DNA of 64,000 nucleotides. Origin: Cyclobacterium sp. 1_MG-2023 (GTDB taxonomy: Bacteria > Bacteroidota > Bacteroidia > Cytophagales > Cyclobacteriaceae). Shown in pieces: positions 1 through 9,442 of the stretch (the first letter of the stretch is position 1; every line of letters begins with the position of its first letter). The notes under the pieces are model-generated. The model was not told the origin of the DNA and did not search any database. It saw only the letters and a program-made list of their open reading frames with translations. The stretch covers positions 62,001 through 126,000 of the forward strand of contig NZ_JAUOPC010000011.1 in the NCBI RefSeq assembly GCF_030546805.1. Reading direction: 5' to 3'. Position numbers and translations under genes: made by a program.

Positions 1-564
1 TATGCAGCAGTGAGTTACAGCGATGCTTTGGTAGGCAAAGTTATGGAAGAACTAGAAACCTTGGGCTTGGCAGACAATACCATTGTGGTGGTTTGGGGAG
101 ATCATGGTTGGCATTTGGGAGACCACAGGGTTTGGGGCAAGCATACCATTTTTGAGACAGCCGTAAGAAGCCCTTTGATTATCAAAGTTCCGGGTTTAAA
201 GCCCCAAAGAATCTCTTCCGATATGCCGGTGAGTAGCATTGATTTGTACCCTACATTAATGGAGTTGACTAACACCCCAACCAATTTTTCTTTGGATGGA
301 CAAAGCTTGGTTCCCCTGCTCAAAGATGGAGGAGACCAGAATAGGGAAGCAGCGGCATTTAGCTATTTCAAGAATGGGATTTCTATGCGGACAGGCAAAT
401 ACCGAATAATGAAGTATTTTAGGGAGGAAACTCCTAAGATTGAATTATATGATCATATAAATGACCCTATGGAAACCAAAAATATAGCAGATGAGCAACC
501 CGAATTGGTGGAGCGATTGCTTGTAGAGCTAGAAAAAGGTGACACAGGCCTGTATAACAATTAA
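1..564 (+). CDS. Sulfatase, C-terminal part (5' end outside window)
   Basis: The reading frame is open from base 1, so only the last 187 residues are seen. The segment with DHGWHLGDH and then WGKHT is the second half of the alkaline-phosphatase-fold active site typical of iduronate-2-sulfatase-like enzymes, which remove sulfate esters from polysaccharides. The formylglycine Cys motif would lie upstream and cannot be checked. The GTG at base 10 is inside the domain and is not a real start. The next sulfatase begins 22 bases after the stop, so the two are probably cotranscribed in a polysaccharide-desulfation locus. The exact substrate is unknown. Confidence 0.85.
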   Translation, partial: YAAVSYSDALVGKVMEELETLGLADNTIVVVWGDHGWHLGDHRVWGKHTIFETAVRSPLIIKVPGLKPQRISSDMPVSSIDLYPTLMELTNTPTNFSLDGQSLVPLLKDGGDQNREAAAFSYFKNGISMRTGKYRIMKYFREETPKIELYDHINDPMETKNIADEQPELVERLLVELEKGDTGLYNN

Positions 565-586
565 AACAATTAACCTAACATTCAAA

Positions 587-2101
587 ATGAAAATTAAAAC
601 GTATAGGCTTTCCCTTTTTGTGGCCATTTCAGCAGTATTTTTGATTGGAATGTCTTCCTGTAGCAATAATTCAGACAAAGAAATAACCACTGAAAAGCCC
701 AACATCATCTATATTCTGGCAGATGATCTGGGTTATGGTGATTTGAGTTTTTTAGGCCAATCCAAATTTAAAACTCCGAATATTGATAAGTTGGCAGCAA
801 ATGGTATGGTGTTTACCCAGCATTATTCAGGTTCAACGGTCTGTGCTCCTTCAAGGTCTGCATTGATGACAGGAATGCATACCGGACATACCCAAGTTAG
901 GGGGAATAGGGGCTTGAACGGCGGTCAATTTCCTTTAAAGGAAGGGACTCAAACACTGGCAAGCGTATTGAAAAAAGCGGGCTATACTACTGGCGCATTT
1001 GGGAAATGGGGGCTTGGCTATCCAGGCTCTGCCGGAGCGCCACTGAATCAAGGGTTTGATGTGTTTTTTGGTTTTAATAGCCAGACCATCGCCCATAATT
1101 ATTACCCCAGAGAATTATGGGACAATGATAAAATTGTAAGTCTGGAAGGAAATCAAGGAACAGCTCAAGGCCAATATGCACCAAACCTTATTCAGGAAAG
1201 GCGATTGGAATTTATAGAGGCAAATAAGGACACCCATTTTTTTATGTATGTGCCTACGATTATTCCTCATGCAGAACTTTTTGCTCCGGATGAGTATATG
1301 GAGAAATTTCTTACCAAAACCAATCCTGAACCACCTTATCAATATGAAAGCAATCTGGGTCCTGAAACCCATTTTAAGGGAGTGGATGATCCAGAACACC
1401 CAAGGTATAAGGTTGGAGGTTACGGTTCTCAAGTCTATCCACATGCTGCTTTTGCAGCCATGGTGACACTCCTTGATGATCATGTAGGTCAGATTGTCTC
1501 CAAATTGGAGGAATTGGGAATTTTGGACAATACAGTGATCGTGTTTACTTCCGACAACGGTCCACACCTAGAGGGAGGGGCAGACCCTGATTTTTTTAAC
1601 AGCAATGGCCCATTTCAAGGATACAAAAGAGATTTATTGGAAGGCGGAATTCATGTTCCGATGGTATTGAGCTGGCCGGCCAAAGTTAAAAAAGGAAGTC
1701 AAACTGATCATATTAGTGCATTCTGGGATATTTTACCCACTTTTTCAGCTTTGGTAGGGGAGGAATTAGAGGCGCCTATAGATGGTATATCCTTTCTTCC
1801 TACCCTTATGGGTGAAGGAGAACAGCCGGCGCATTCTCACCTTTACTGGGAGTTCCATGAAAAAGGTGGAAAACAGGCCGTAAGAAAAGGTAAATGGAAA
1901 GGGATCAAATTAAATGTATTTGAAGGAAATGAAACGATTCAGCTTTATGATTTAGAGCAAGATCCGGGGGAGACTAAAGACTTGGCCAGCGAATTTCCTG
2001 AAGTTGTAGAAGAAATAAAAGGCTTAATGCAAAGCTCTAGGACGGAGGATGCTGAGTGGCCATTTGAAGAGAAAATTTCAGAAAATGATAAGGAAAATTA
2101 A
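587..2101 (+). CDS. Arylsulfatase-type sulfatase, lipoprotein
   Basis: The protein has 504 residues. I chose the ATG at 587 over the one at 539 because it starts directly with a lipoprotein signal (KIKTYRLSLF then a hydrophobic run ending GMSSC). The mature enzyme should be anchored in an envelope membrane. The sulfatase signature CAPSRSALMTG begins at residue 86; its Cys is the one converted to formylglycine. N-terminal metal ligands (DDLGYGD) and the later TSDNGPH motif are present. It is closest in style to arylsulfatase A or N-acetylgalactosamine-6-sulfatase-like enzymes. Its end overlaps the next gene by 17 bases, implying coupled translation. Conversion of Cys requires a sulfatase-maturating enzyme, which is not seen in this window. 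Confidence 0.9.
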   Translation: MKIKTYRLSLFVAISAVFLIGMSSCSNNSDKEITTEKPNIIYILADDLGYGDLSFLGQSKFKTPNIDKLAANGMVFTQHYSGSTVCAPSRSALMTGMHTGHTQVRGNRGLNGGQFPLKEGTQTLASVLKKAGYTTGAFGKWGLGYPGSAGAPLNQGFDVFFGFNSQTIAHNYYPRELWDNDKIVSLEGNQGTAQGQYAPNLIQERRLEFIEANKDTHFFMYVPTIIPHAELFAPDEYMEKFLTKTNPEPPYQYESNLGPETHFKGVDDPEHPRYKVGGYGSQVYPHAAFAAMVTLLDDHVGQIVSKLEELGILDNTVIVFTSDNGPHLEGGADPDFFNSNGPFQGYKRDLLEGGIHVPMVLSWPAKVKKGSQTDHISAFWDILPTFSALVGEELEAPIDGISFLPTLMGEGEQPAHSHLYWEFHEKGGKQAVRKGKWKGIKLNVFEGNETIQLYDLEQDPGETKDLASEFPEVVEEIKGLMQSSRTEDAEWPFEEKISENDKEN

Positions 2102-4229
2102 TAGTGTTATCGCTTTAGTTTGCCTTTTGGTAAGCTTTGCATGTTCCCAAGGGAACGATACTTCTAAAGCCAAAGATTACCAAACTTGGGAAAATTACCG
2201 TGCAACCAAGACAGCTGCTCAGTTTTCAGGTTTGGATCAAATAAATAAGGAAAATGTTCACCTACTTCAGCCTGCATGGACTTATCACACGGGAGACCCT
2301 AAAGAAAGAACACCCATGGAGTGCAATCCAATGATTCTTGGAAATGTGATGTATGTTAGCTCTCCCCAGCTAGATTTGATTGCACTGGATGCTGAAAAAG
2401 GAACCGAGCTTTGGCGCTTTGATCCGGAAGAATATGGTCAATCAGGGGGAGTGAATAGGGGGTTTTTCCATTACAGAGAAGGGGATAAGATTCGCGTTTT
2501 TATGGCAGTCGGATACTACCTTTTTGCTATAGATGCCCAATCAGGTGAATTGATAACGGAATTTGCCGAAGAGGGGAAACTTGATTTGCGTAAAAACCTG
2601 GGGTTTGATCCCGAATCCCTGTCAATCTCCTTGAGTACACCAGGGATCGTTTTTCAGGATTTGATCATTATTGGATCAGCTACGGGTGAAGGATATGATG
2701 CTTCTCCGGGGCATATCAGGGCATACAACGCTAAAACCGGATCCTTTGAATGGATATTTCATACCATACCTAAGGAAGGAGAATTTGGACATGACAGCTG
2801 GCGTTGGCTGGATGGTGAAAACTATGGTGGTGCCAATAATTGGGGAGGCTTAAGTTTGGATGAAGAGCAAGGATGGGTGTATGTTTCAACCGGTTCTCCG
2901 GCCTATGATTTTTATGGGGGCAACCGGATAGGGGAAAATCTTTTCGGGAATTCCATTGTTGCCTTGGATGCAGCAACAGGAGAAAGAAAATGGCATTATC
3001 AGGCAGTTACCCACGATGTTTGGGATTATGACTTGCCATGTGCCGCTACATTAGTAGATATACCTTCTGAAAATGGTATGGTTAAAGCGCTGGTGCAACC
3101 GACCAAGATGGGAGAACTGATCATTCTTGACAGGTTGACCGGTGAATCATTGATGGATATGGAAGTTAGAAATGCCCCACCTTCCTATGTGCCGGGTGAA
3201 GTTGCCCATCCCACCCAAAAGTTTAATCAGGGGATTGCTGTTGTAAGACAAGGCTTGGATAGTACAACGCTGACCAATATTTCAGCAGAGGCCAATGCAT
3301 ACGTAAAAGGAGAGTTTAAAAAATACCGAAATGAAGGCCTATATACTCCTCCAAGTTTGGAAGGAACACTAACCAATCCAGCAACAAGAGGTGGGATGAT
3401 ATGGGGAGGGGCATCTTATGATCCCGACAACCAAATGCTTTACGTTAATGCCAATGAAATCCCTATGATTTTGCAGCTTCGCAACATCTCTGAAAACAAG
3501 GAAGGGAAAAGTGAACTTGTCAAGTATCCGGGAAGAAGCACCTATTTATCCAATTGCTCCAACTGTCATGGAGCAGAGCTACAGGGTTTGGATGATGCAT
3601 TTCCTTCATTGAAGGGTTTGAAAGACAGACACACAAGGGAATCATTAACTAAAATCATAACCCATGGAAATGGTTTGATGCCTGCATTTCAAGGTTTTTC
3701 TTCTGAAAAATTAAATGCGTTGGTGGATTTTTTGCTTGATGAAGAACCTACCTCTGATCCTATACACGAGATAAAAGAAGAGGTTGGGACTACAGATAGG
3801 TATGTGTTGCAAGGTTTTAGGATTTTCACAGATGAAGAAGGTTTTCCCGGAAGTATGCCCCCTTGGGGTACATTAAATGCAATAGATTTAAAAACCAAAA
3901 CCATTAAATGGAAAGTTCCCTTAGGCGAATATCCAAAGCTGAAAGAAAGAGGAGTGCCTGCCACAGGTACACAGAATTTTGGTGGCTGTGTAGCTACTGC
4001 CGGAGGTTTGGTGTTTATGGGAGGAACTCCTGATGAAATGTTCAGGGCCTTCGATGTTGCTACTGGCGAAATTTTATGGGAATACAAGCTCCCTTTTGGA
4101 GGGTATGCTGTTCCTGCTGTCTATGAAGTAAAAGGAAAGCAGTATGTGGTGATTGCTGCCGGAGGTGCAAACAGGTTAGGAACCCCGGCGGGTGATGCTT
4201 ATGTAGCTTTTGCTTTACCGGAAATGTAA
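2085..4229 (+). CDS. PQQ-dependent dehydrogenase with inserted cytochrome c domain, lipoprotein
   Basis: About 714 residues. The ATG at 2085 was chosen because it gives a lipoprotein signal ending VSFACSQG; the frame extends further upstream but only inside the sulfatase gene. The chain is an eight-bladed quinoprotein beta-propeller (repeated blades such as ALDAEKGTELWRFD and ALDAATGERKWHYQ). A heme-c motif CSNCH is at residues 491-495, followed by GLMP as the probable axial Met, and the last blades (RAFDVATGEILWEY) come after it. This layout matches membrane-bound glucose/alcohol quinoprotein dehydrogenases, which oxidise sugars or alcohols in the periplasm and pass electrons to the respiratory chain. 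The substrate cannot be told. Overlap with the sulfatase gene suggests oxidation of a released sugar. Confidence 0.88.
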   Translation: MIRKINSVIALVCLLVSFACSQGNDTSKAKDYQTWENYRATKTAAQFSGLDQINKENVHLLQPAWTYHTGDPKERTPMECNPMILGNVMYVSSPQLDLIALDAEKGTELWRFDPEEYGQSGGVNRGFFHYREGDKIRVFMAVGYYLFAIDAQSGELITEFAEEGKLDLRKNLGFDPESLSISLSTPGIVFQDLIIIGSATGEGYDASPGHIRAYNAKTGSFEWIFHTIPKEGEFGHDSWRWLDGENYGGANNWGGLSLDEEQGWVYVSTGSPAYDFYGGNRIGENLFGNSIVALDAATGERKWHYQAVTHDVWDYDLPCAATLVDIPSENGMVKALVQPTKMGELIILDRLTGESLMDMEVRNAPPSYVPGEVAHPTQKFNQGIAVVRQGLDSTTLTNISAEANAYVKGEFKKYRNEGLYTPPSLEGTLTNPATRGGMIWGGASYDPDNQMLYVNANEIPMILQLRNISENKEGKSELVKYPGRSTYLSNCSNCHGAELQGLDDAFPSLKGLKDRHTRESLTKIITHGNGLMPAFQGFSSEKLNALVDFLLDEEPTSDPIHEIKEEVGTTDRYVLQGFRIFTDEEGFPGSMPPWGTLNAIDLKTKTIKWKVPLGEYPKLKERGVPATGTQNFGGCVATAGGLVFMGGTPDEMFRAFDVATGEILWEYKLPFGGYAVPAVYEVKGKQYVVIAAGGANRLGTPAGDAYVAFALPEM

Positions 4230-4248
4230 ATTTATCCAATAAAAAAAG

Positions 4249-4279
4249 GCCAATCCTAAGCAGGATTGGCTTTTTTTTT
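4249..4279 (+). terminator. Rho-independent terminator
   Basis: A perfect 9-bp stem (GCCAATCCT / AGGATTGGC) with a 4-nt loop is followed by nine T. It lies 19 bases after the dehydrogenase stop. A run of seven A on the left side could also let it act for the converging phosphatase gene on the other strand. Confidence 0.85.
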
Positions 4280-4309
4280 GAATTTTTTGGTTAATCAACC
4301 CACAATGAG

Positions 4310-5872
4310 TTAATCTAAAATATTGCCTTTGGCATCAATGGCTACGTTAGTCCTCTCCCCATCTTTTTCTAACCTAACATTAAAAACCAAGGCTCCATTT
4401 TTCTTTTTAGAAGCACTTACTCTTGTTATTTCATTGCCCGGATATTTAGAAAGCAATATGGTTTGAAGATTTTCCGGTAATGGGTCTTCATAAGGGATGG
4501 TGTTTGAGAACCTTCTCTCATCTCCTGCTTCAGCTTTTCTTTCGATGAATTCATTGATTCCATTTTCTTGTTTTACCAGATCGAAGGCATCATATAATTC
4601 ACCTACGGCTGTATAGGATTCAAAACTTAGTTTATCTCCATCTATATTAATCACCTGAAACAATTGGGTATTTTCAGCTTTACGGGCCCTTTCTGCACCT
4701 TTGTCTTTCCATCCTTCTTCGCTTACACTGTACATTTTTCCCCCACTAACAGATACTACATAAACAGTTCCTGTTTTATCCCTTGCATTCATTCCGTCCA
4801 AAACATTGTCTTCGGGAGAAACACGGCCTCTAGCATAGCTGTGGTCATGTCCTTGCAGGGCCAAATCAACATTATATTTGTCAAAAATAGGTTTCCATGC
4901 TTTTCTTAATTCATCATTGTCCCTTCCTGCGGAAGCAGAAAACAATGGATGGTGATAGGTTACAATGGTCCATTTTTTAGTGTTTTCTGAGAGCACTTTT
5001 TCTAGCCATGGGATTTGGTCTTTTTGTGCCACATTACTATTAAGAGAGATGATTCGTGCATCTTGGTAATCCATATAGTAAACGGTTTCCTCTAGTCCCA
5101 ACCCCTTGGGTCCATTTTCGGGAAGTGTAAATTGAGGTCGCCATTGTAAGGAAAGTCTTCTTTCAGCATCTTCTCCATCTAGTTCAGGAATGTCTCTGTA
5201 TTCATGGTTTCCCGGTGTAACCATAGATGGAACCATACTATGAATAAATCCTCCGGCCGTAAACCATTCATGCCATTCCTGGTCTCTATGGGCTCTGTTG
5301 ATAAGATCACCGGCATGGATGATGAATTTCGAGTCCGGTGCTTTTCGATAACCTTCTCTGATTAATCTAGCCCAAAGTTCGAGTACATAATTCTGTGCAT
5401 CTCCCACATATAGGAAAGAAAAAGGCTTGTCATTGTCTCTGGAAGCGGTGGTGAACTGTGTCCATTCCGTCCATGATTCGCCATCTCCTACACGGTATCC
5501 ATACATGGTGTCTGGTTTTAGGTTCTTAAATTGCACAGAATGGTAATGTGCTTTGACTTTTACGTCTTCTACCTTCGAACCATCTAAGACTTCTGTTTTG
5601 GCGGCTATGGTTTCCGCATTTCTCCAAAATTTTGGAGCACCGTCTGCTATAGCAATTTCAGCATAGCCTGTAGGAATAGAGGTGTCAGTTCTCCAGGTTA
5701 CATTGGCTTCAGAGGCAGGATCTGCGCCAAAGTTCAATACCACCCTGTCAGGGTAATAACTAGGCTTGCTCCATTCTTCTCTAAAAGATGGGGCTTTGTA
5801 AACTTTATACTCTTGGGCAATTGCAAAATTTATTACTAATAATAAGCATAAAGAGAAAAATAAATGTTTCAT
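4310..5872 (-). CDS. Purple-acid-phosphatase-like metallophosphoesterase with extra C-terminal domain
   Basis: 520 residues with a Sec signal (MKHLFFSLCLLLVINFAIAQ). Residues ~40-145 form the fibronectin-like N-terminal domain of purple acid phosphatases. The metal-site motifs follow in order: GDAQ (157-160), GDL (188-190), GNHE (221-224), HHPLF (307-311) and GHDHSY (341-346), so the dinuclear centre looks intact. The family hydrolyses phosphomonoesters outside the cytoplasm. Residues ~460-520 are an additional module (LLSKYPGNEI, then alternating strands) that resembles a PepSY-like beta-sandwich; this is a pattern judgement only. The gene stands alone, with more than 200 bases to the next gene on its 3' side. 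Confidence 0.88.
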   Translation of the reverse strand: MKHLFFSLCLLLVINFAIAQEYKVYKAPSFREEWSKPSYYPDRVVLNFGADPASEANVTWRTDTSIPTGYAEIAIADGAPKFWRNAETIAAKTEVLDGSKVEDVKVKAHYHSVQFKNLKPDTMYGYRVGDGESWTEWTQFTTASRDNDKPFSFLYVGDAQNYVLELWARLIREGYRKAPDSKFIIHAGDLINRAHRDQEWHEWFTAGGFIHSMVPSMVTPGNHEYRDIPELDGEDAERRLSLQWRPQFTLPENGPKGLGLEETVYYMDYQDARIISLNSNVAQKDQIPWLEKVLSENTKKWTIVTYHHPLFSASAGRDNDELRKAWKPIFDKYNVDLALQGHDHSYARGRVSPEDNVLDGMNARDKTGTVYVVSVSGGKMYSVSEEGWKDKGAERARKAENTQLFQVINIDGDKLSFESYTAVGELYDAFDLVKQENGINEFIERKAEAGDERRFSNTIPYEDPLPENLQTILLSKYPGNEITRVSASKKKNGALVFNVRLEKDGERTNVAIDAKGNILD

Positions 5873-6104
5873 TTGGGATGGTTTTTCAGTATATCTTCGT
5901 AAAAATAGTTAAATACGAATAGTTTTTCAAGTGTAATAATTATTATATCATTACCAATTCATCTAGTGAATTAACAATTGTTTCATTTAATGTTTAAATA
6001 TCCAATCAGTAGTAATATTAGCAACCTTATTATTGGAAGATATTATAAAAAAGTACTGTTTCTAAAGTATATGGACTACTAAACTTAAGTATTTCTTCCA
6101 ATTT

Positions 6105-8573
6105 CTACTTTTTTCGCTTTACGCCTCTTATAGCTTGGGCTTCCCAAGGGTTTTCCGGCCAATGGTGTTTGGGATACCTTCGCTTTAACTCCTTCTTAAC
6201 TTCATGGTAGGTATTGTCCCAAAAGCTTTTTAAATCCTGAGTAACCTGAACCGGTTTAAAGCCGGGGGATAGCAAATGGATCAGCATAGGATTTTTACCC
6301 TCATTGACGGTTGGGGTTTGACTCCAACCGAAAAGCTCCTGAAGTCGTGCAGCTAAAATGGGAGGATTACCATCAAAGTTGTATTTTACAGGGAGGGAAG
6401 AACCACTTGGCAATCTTATTTTTTCCGGAGCTAAACTTTGGAGCTCCTTTTGTTGATCAAATGAAAGGCTGTCTCTTAATATATTGTAGAGAGGTAATTT
6501 TTTCATTTCAAGACCTGATTGGACACCCGTTAAATAGGGAGAGAGCCACTCATGAGCTGTTTTTAATAATTGATCCGTGCTGAAGTTGGGGAATGATTCT
6601 GGGCCGTTCCACAGCCTTAAACTCATGATTCTACATTGAAGTTGACAAACCTCATTGTCCCAGGAAAGCCACTTTTCTCCGGATCGGGAAAGCATTTTTA
6701 ATAGCCTGTCTTGAATCAATTGAGGGTCAGGGTTTTTTAATCTTTTCTTTTCCAATACTATTAACCCTATCCTTCGTTCTTCAACTGCCTGAATAGAGGC
6801 TGACTCCTCATCCCAATAGATCCTTTCCTCAGACTTTACCAAGGGTTGGATATCCTTTGGTTCCAGTGGAGCTGCCAAGAATATTTTCCCTAAACCGTCC
6901 CTTTCGTCCATCTGTGCTATTGCAACCCATTCTTCTGATGCCATGAAGTCGTTTTTGTCTATTCGGGCCAATTTGCCATTAGACAATTTAAATTGGGCTT
7001 GATGGCTTGCTTTGGCGATTCTCTCTGGAAAGGCCTGTGCAATTAATAAGCCTGTTGCATAGGGATCGACGGCTGAATTTCCCGCTTTTATTCCAAGAAT
7101 TTGTCGATAGGCCTTGGCAACTTGTTCAATTTTCTTGAAATTAAAATTGGCGGAGTTTCCAGCCCGATAACGGCGGAGTCCTTCAATTCTCAAGTTGATG
7201 TCTACTCCATTTCCGGGTTCCAATGGGTCCTTTTCTTCCAATATGGCTGCCAAGTCTGAACCCAAACCTTCTAAACCTAACAATTGACTGTAAACAAGCA
7301 AATGTGCAATTCTGGGATGACAAGGAAAGGTATGTAAGGTTTCACCGTGTTTGGAGATTTTATTATTGGCAACAGCCCCTAGGTTTTTTAAGGTTTCAAC
7401 TGCTTGGGCCCAGTTACCTTGGGGTGGAGTACTAATCCAATTCAATTGTGAAGGATCATTTATTCCCCACTTATAAAGTTCCAAGGCCAAGGGGCTAAGG
7501 TCAGCTTCCACTATCTCCGGCTGTCTAAAGGGAAGCAAGTTTTCTTGGCTCGCCTTAGACCATAACCTGAAACATATGCCCGGACCTAGTCTCCCTGCCC
7601 TTCCTGCCCTTTGTTTGGCTGTGTCGGCAGTCACAGGAATCGTAACCAATTTATTCAACCCGGAGTTGGGGTTAAATCTTCCGCTGCGCATATAGCCTCC
7701 ATCAATAACAATTTTGATTCCTTCTATGGTAAGACTGGTTTCGGCAATTGCTGTTGCCAAGACCACTTTTCTTTTCCCCTGTGGATGTGGTAAAAGTGCA
7801 GCTTGTTGTTGCTTGAAGGCCAACTGTCCATAGAGTTTGTAAATGGCGAGGTCATGGGGCCAATTTTCTATTAACGTGGCTGTTTTATTGATTTCTCTCT
7901 GGCCCGGTAAAAACACCAAAATATCCCCCTCATGATTCTCTATGGCTTGCTTAATGGTTTGACTCGTGTTTTGAGGTAAATTGAACAAATCAGAACCGGA
8001 TCCATATTGAATGCTTACCGGAAATGATCGGCCTGAACTTTCTACCAGTGGTGCGTGAAGGTTAATCGATAAGTCTTTGCTATCAAGGGTAGCAGACATG
8101 ATCAATAGCTTAAGATCCGGTCTAAGTATTTCTTGGATTTCTCTGGCAATGGCAAGCCCCAAGTCCGCATGTATGCTGCGTTCATGAAATTCATCGAAAA
8201 TGATTATGCCAACATCTTCAAGGGCATTGTCCTGTTGCATCATTCTGGTTAGAATCCCCTCTGTAATTACTTCTATTCTGGTATTTTTCCCCACACAGGT
8301 ATTGAACCTGACTCGGTAACCTATGCTTTCTCCGGCTGACTCCCCCATAATTGTAGCCATTCTTTGTGCAATACTTATAGCTGCGAGTTTTCTGGGTTCA
8401 AGGATTACTATTTTTTTCCCTTTGAGCCAATTTTCTTCCAATAATGTCAAGGGGGCCAATGTACTTTTACCGGCTCCCGGAGGTGCATGAAGCAAAACAA
8501 TTGGCGCCGAGCTAAGTCGGTCTTTTAATTGAGGGATTACCTCTAAAATGGGGAGTTTGGGGAAGTCCTTCAA
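6105..8573 (-). CDS. hrpB: ATP-dependent helicase HrpB
   Basis: A DEAH/RHA-type superfamily 2 helicase of about 822 residues, the usual HrpB length. Visible motifs are Walker A PPGAGKST (about residue 35), DEFHERS (~127), MSATLD, AETSLTIEG and QRAGRAGRLGPG, followed by the ratchet region and the HrpB-specific C-terminal domain (RLQELFGWSQTP; PVQVTQDLKSFW). The frame is open to a TTG at 8618, but a good promoter -7 element (8591-8598) lies inside that extension, so I prefer the TTG at 8573, just before KDFPKLPIL, where family similarity begins. The cellular role in Bacteroidota is not defined; it is not part of a type III secretion system despite the name. Confidence 0.92.
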   Translation of the reverse strand: MKDFPKLPILEVIPQLKDRLSSAPIVLLHAPPGAGKSTLAPLTLLEENWLKGKKIVILEPRKLAAISIAQRMATIMGESAGESIGYRVRFNTCVGKNTRIEVITEGILTRMMQQDNALEDVGIIIFDEFHERSIHADLGLAIAREIQEILRPDLKLLIMSATLDSKDLSINLHAPLVESSGRSFPVSIQYGSGSDLFNLPQNTSQTIKQAIENHEGDILVFLPGQREINKTATLIENWPHDLAIYKLYGQLAFKQQQAALLPHPQGKRKVVLATAIAETSLTIEGIKIVIDGGYMRSGRFNPNSGLNKLVTIPVTADTAKQRAGRAGRLGPGICFRLWSKASQENLLPFRQPEIVEADLSPLALELYKWGINDPSQLNWISTPPQGNWAQAVETLKNLGAVANNKISKHGETLHTFPCHPRIAHLLVYSQLLGLEGLGSDLAAILEEKDPLEPGNGVDINLRIEGLRRYRAGNSANFNFKKIEQVAKAYRQILGIKAGNSAVDPYATGLLIAQAFPERIAKASHQAQFKLSNGKLARIDKNDFMASEEWVAIAQMDERDGLGKIFLAAPLEPKDIQPLVKSEERIYWDEESASIQAVEERRIGLIVLEKKRLKNPDPQLIQDRLLKMLSRSGEKWLSWDNEVCQLQCRIMSLRLWNGPESFPNFSTDQLLKTAHEWLSPYLTGVQSGLEMKKLPLYNILRDSLSFDQQKELQSLAPEKIRLPSGSSLPVKYNFDGNPPILAARLQELFGWSQTPTVNEGKNPMLIHLLSPGFKPVQVTQDLKSFWDNTYHEVKKELKRRYPKHHWPENPWEAQAIRGVKRKK

Positions 8574-8590
8574 AAGTAATTGTTTTGATA

Positions 8591-8619
8591 CAAAGGTAAA
8601 AAAACATAGCGGACTCAAT
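8591..8619 (-). promoter_or_regulatory. Probable hrpB promoter
   Basis: On the - strand, ATTG (8616-8619) and TACCTTTG (8591-8598) are separated by 17 bases, close to the Bacteroidota consensus TTTG / TAnnTTTG. It implies transcription starting near 8585 with a very short leader before the TTG at 8573. This is inference from motif match only. Confidence 0.45.
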
Positions 8620-8690
8620 AATGTTTTTGAGTAGGAAAACTTTAGGAGATTAAAAAAATATAATTTATGCGCATAGCTTTATTGGGTAAT

Positions 8691-8720
8691 AAAAAAGGCT
8701 GTTTAAATTAAAAACAGCCT
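8691..8720 (-). terminator. Rho-independent terminator after the DUF2911 gene
   Basis: A 9-bp inverted repeat (AGGCTGTTT / AAACAGCCT) lies between the DUF2911 stop and hrpB. Read on the - strand the stem is followed by a T-run (complement of 8691-8696), as expected for termination of the DUF2911 gene. It separates the two - strand units. Confidence 0.75.
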
Positions 8721-8729
8721 TTATATTAA

Positions 8730-9239
8730 TTATTTTATCGATGCCTTGGCACGTCCATATTCCCATTTTACTTCCAAACCATCATCCATTACGGTATAAG
8801 TAAGGCTCTCTGTAAGGGTACTGGTTTGACCGGAATTAACGGTTACTCTTAAAGCATCTTTGCTTTCATCGTATTTTGTTCCCCACTGACCAGTCTGTTT
8901 GTTGAAAATAAAGGTACTGGAACTTTCTCCCGGAATAATGAAGAAGCTGTATTTCCCGGCAGGTAGTTTTTCTCCTTCCACTGTAATGTCCTTGCTCGTC
9001 TCAAATAATGTAGCTTCATTGGCGCCGGCTCTCCAAACTTTCCCTAGTGGTACAAGGTCTCCAAAAATAGTTCTTCCTTTTACAGAAGGGCTGCTATAAT
9101 TTACAGTGATTTCTGCTCCATTTATAGTTCCTTTAGCTGTTTTTGCAGGACTTGCTTTTTTCTGGGCATTCGACATATATACTACTGAAAGCATTAGGAA
9201 AGCAGATAAGCTTAGCATTTTCATGGTTGATGATTTCAT
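8730..9239 (-). CDS. DUF2911 family exported protein
   Basis: 169 residues with a Sec signal ending near VVYMSNAQ. The body has the DUF2911 hallmarks: VNYSSPSVKGRTIFG, LVPLGKVWRAGANEATLFE, KLPAGKYSFFIIPGE and WGTKYDESKDALRV. The family is common in Bacteroidota, is predicted to be secreted or periplasmic, and has no established biochemical role. It stands as its own transcription unit, closed by the terminator just downstream. Confidence 0.88.
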   Translation of the reverse strand: MKSSTMKMLSLSAFLMLSVVYMSNAQKKASPAKTAKGTINGAEITVNYSSPSVKGRTIFGDLVPLGKVWRAGANEATLFETSKDITVEGEKLPAGKYSFFIIPGESSSTFIFNKQTGQWGTKYDESKDALRVTVNSGQTSTLTESLTYTVMDDGLEVKWEYGRAKASIK

Positions 9240-9442
9240 GTTTTGGTTTTGTTTAGGTTAAATTATTTCAATAACTATAATAAACGGACAAAATTAAAAA
9301 TTGTTAAGCATCTGATGACTGAAAGCAAACAGTAGGTAGTTAATTTTCATATATGCCACTAGCCTGTCCTTAGTAATGCTTTATGGTCCCGGCCTTCCTA
9401 TAGAAAAGCCGGGACGAAGTTAACATGACTGATATAAAATAT

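Noticed and set aside
9386-9415. 8-bp inverted repeat with 14-nt loop downstream of the Gfo/Idh/MocA gene
   Set aside because: The stem is GC-rich but no T-run follows on either strand, so a terminator is not supported.
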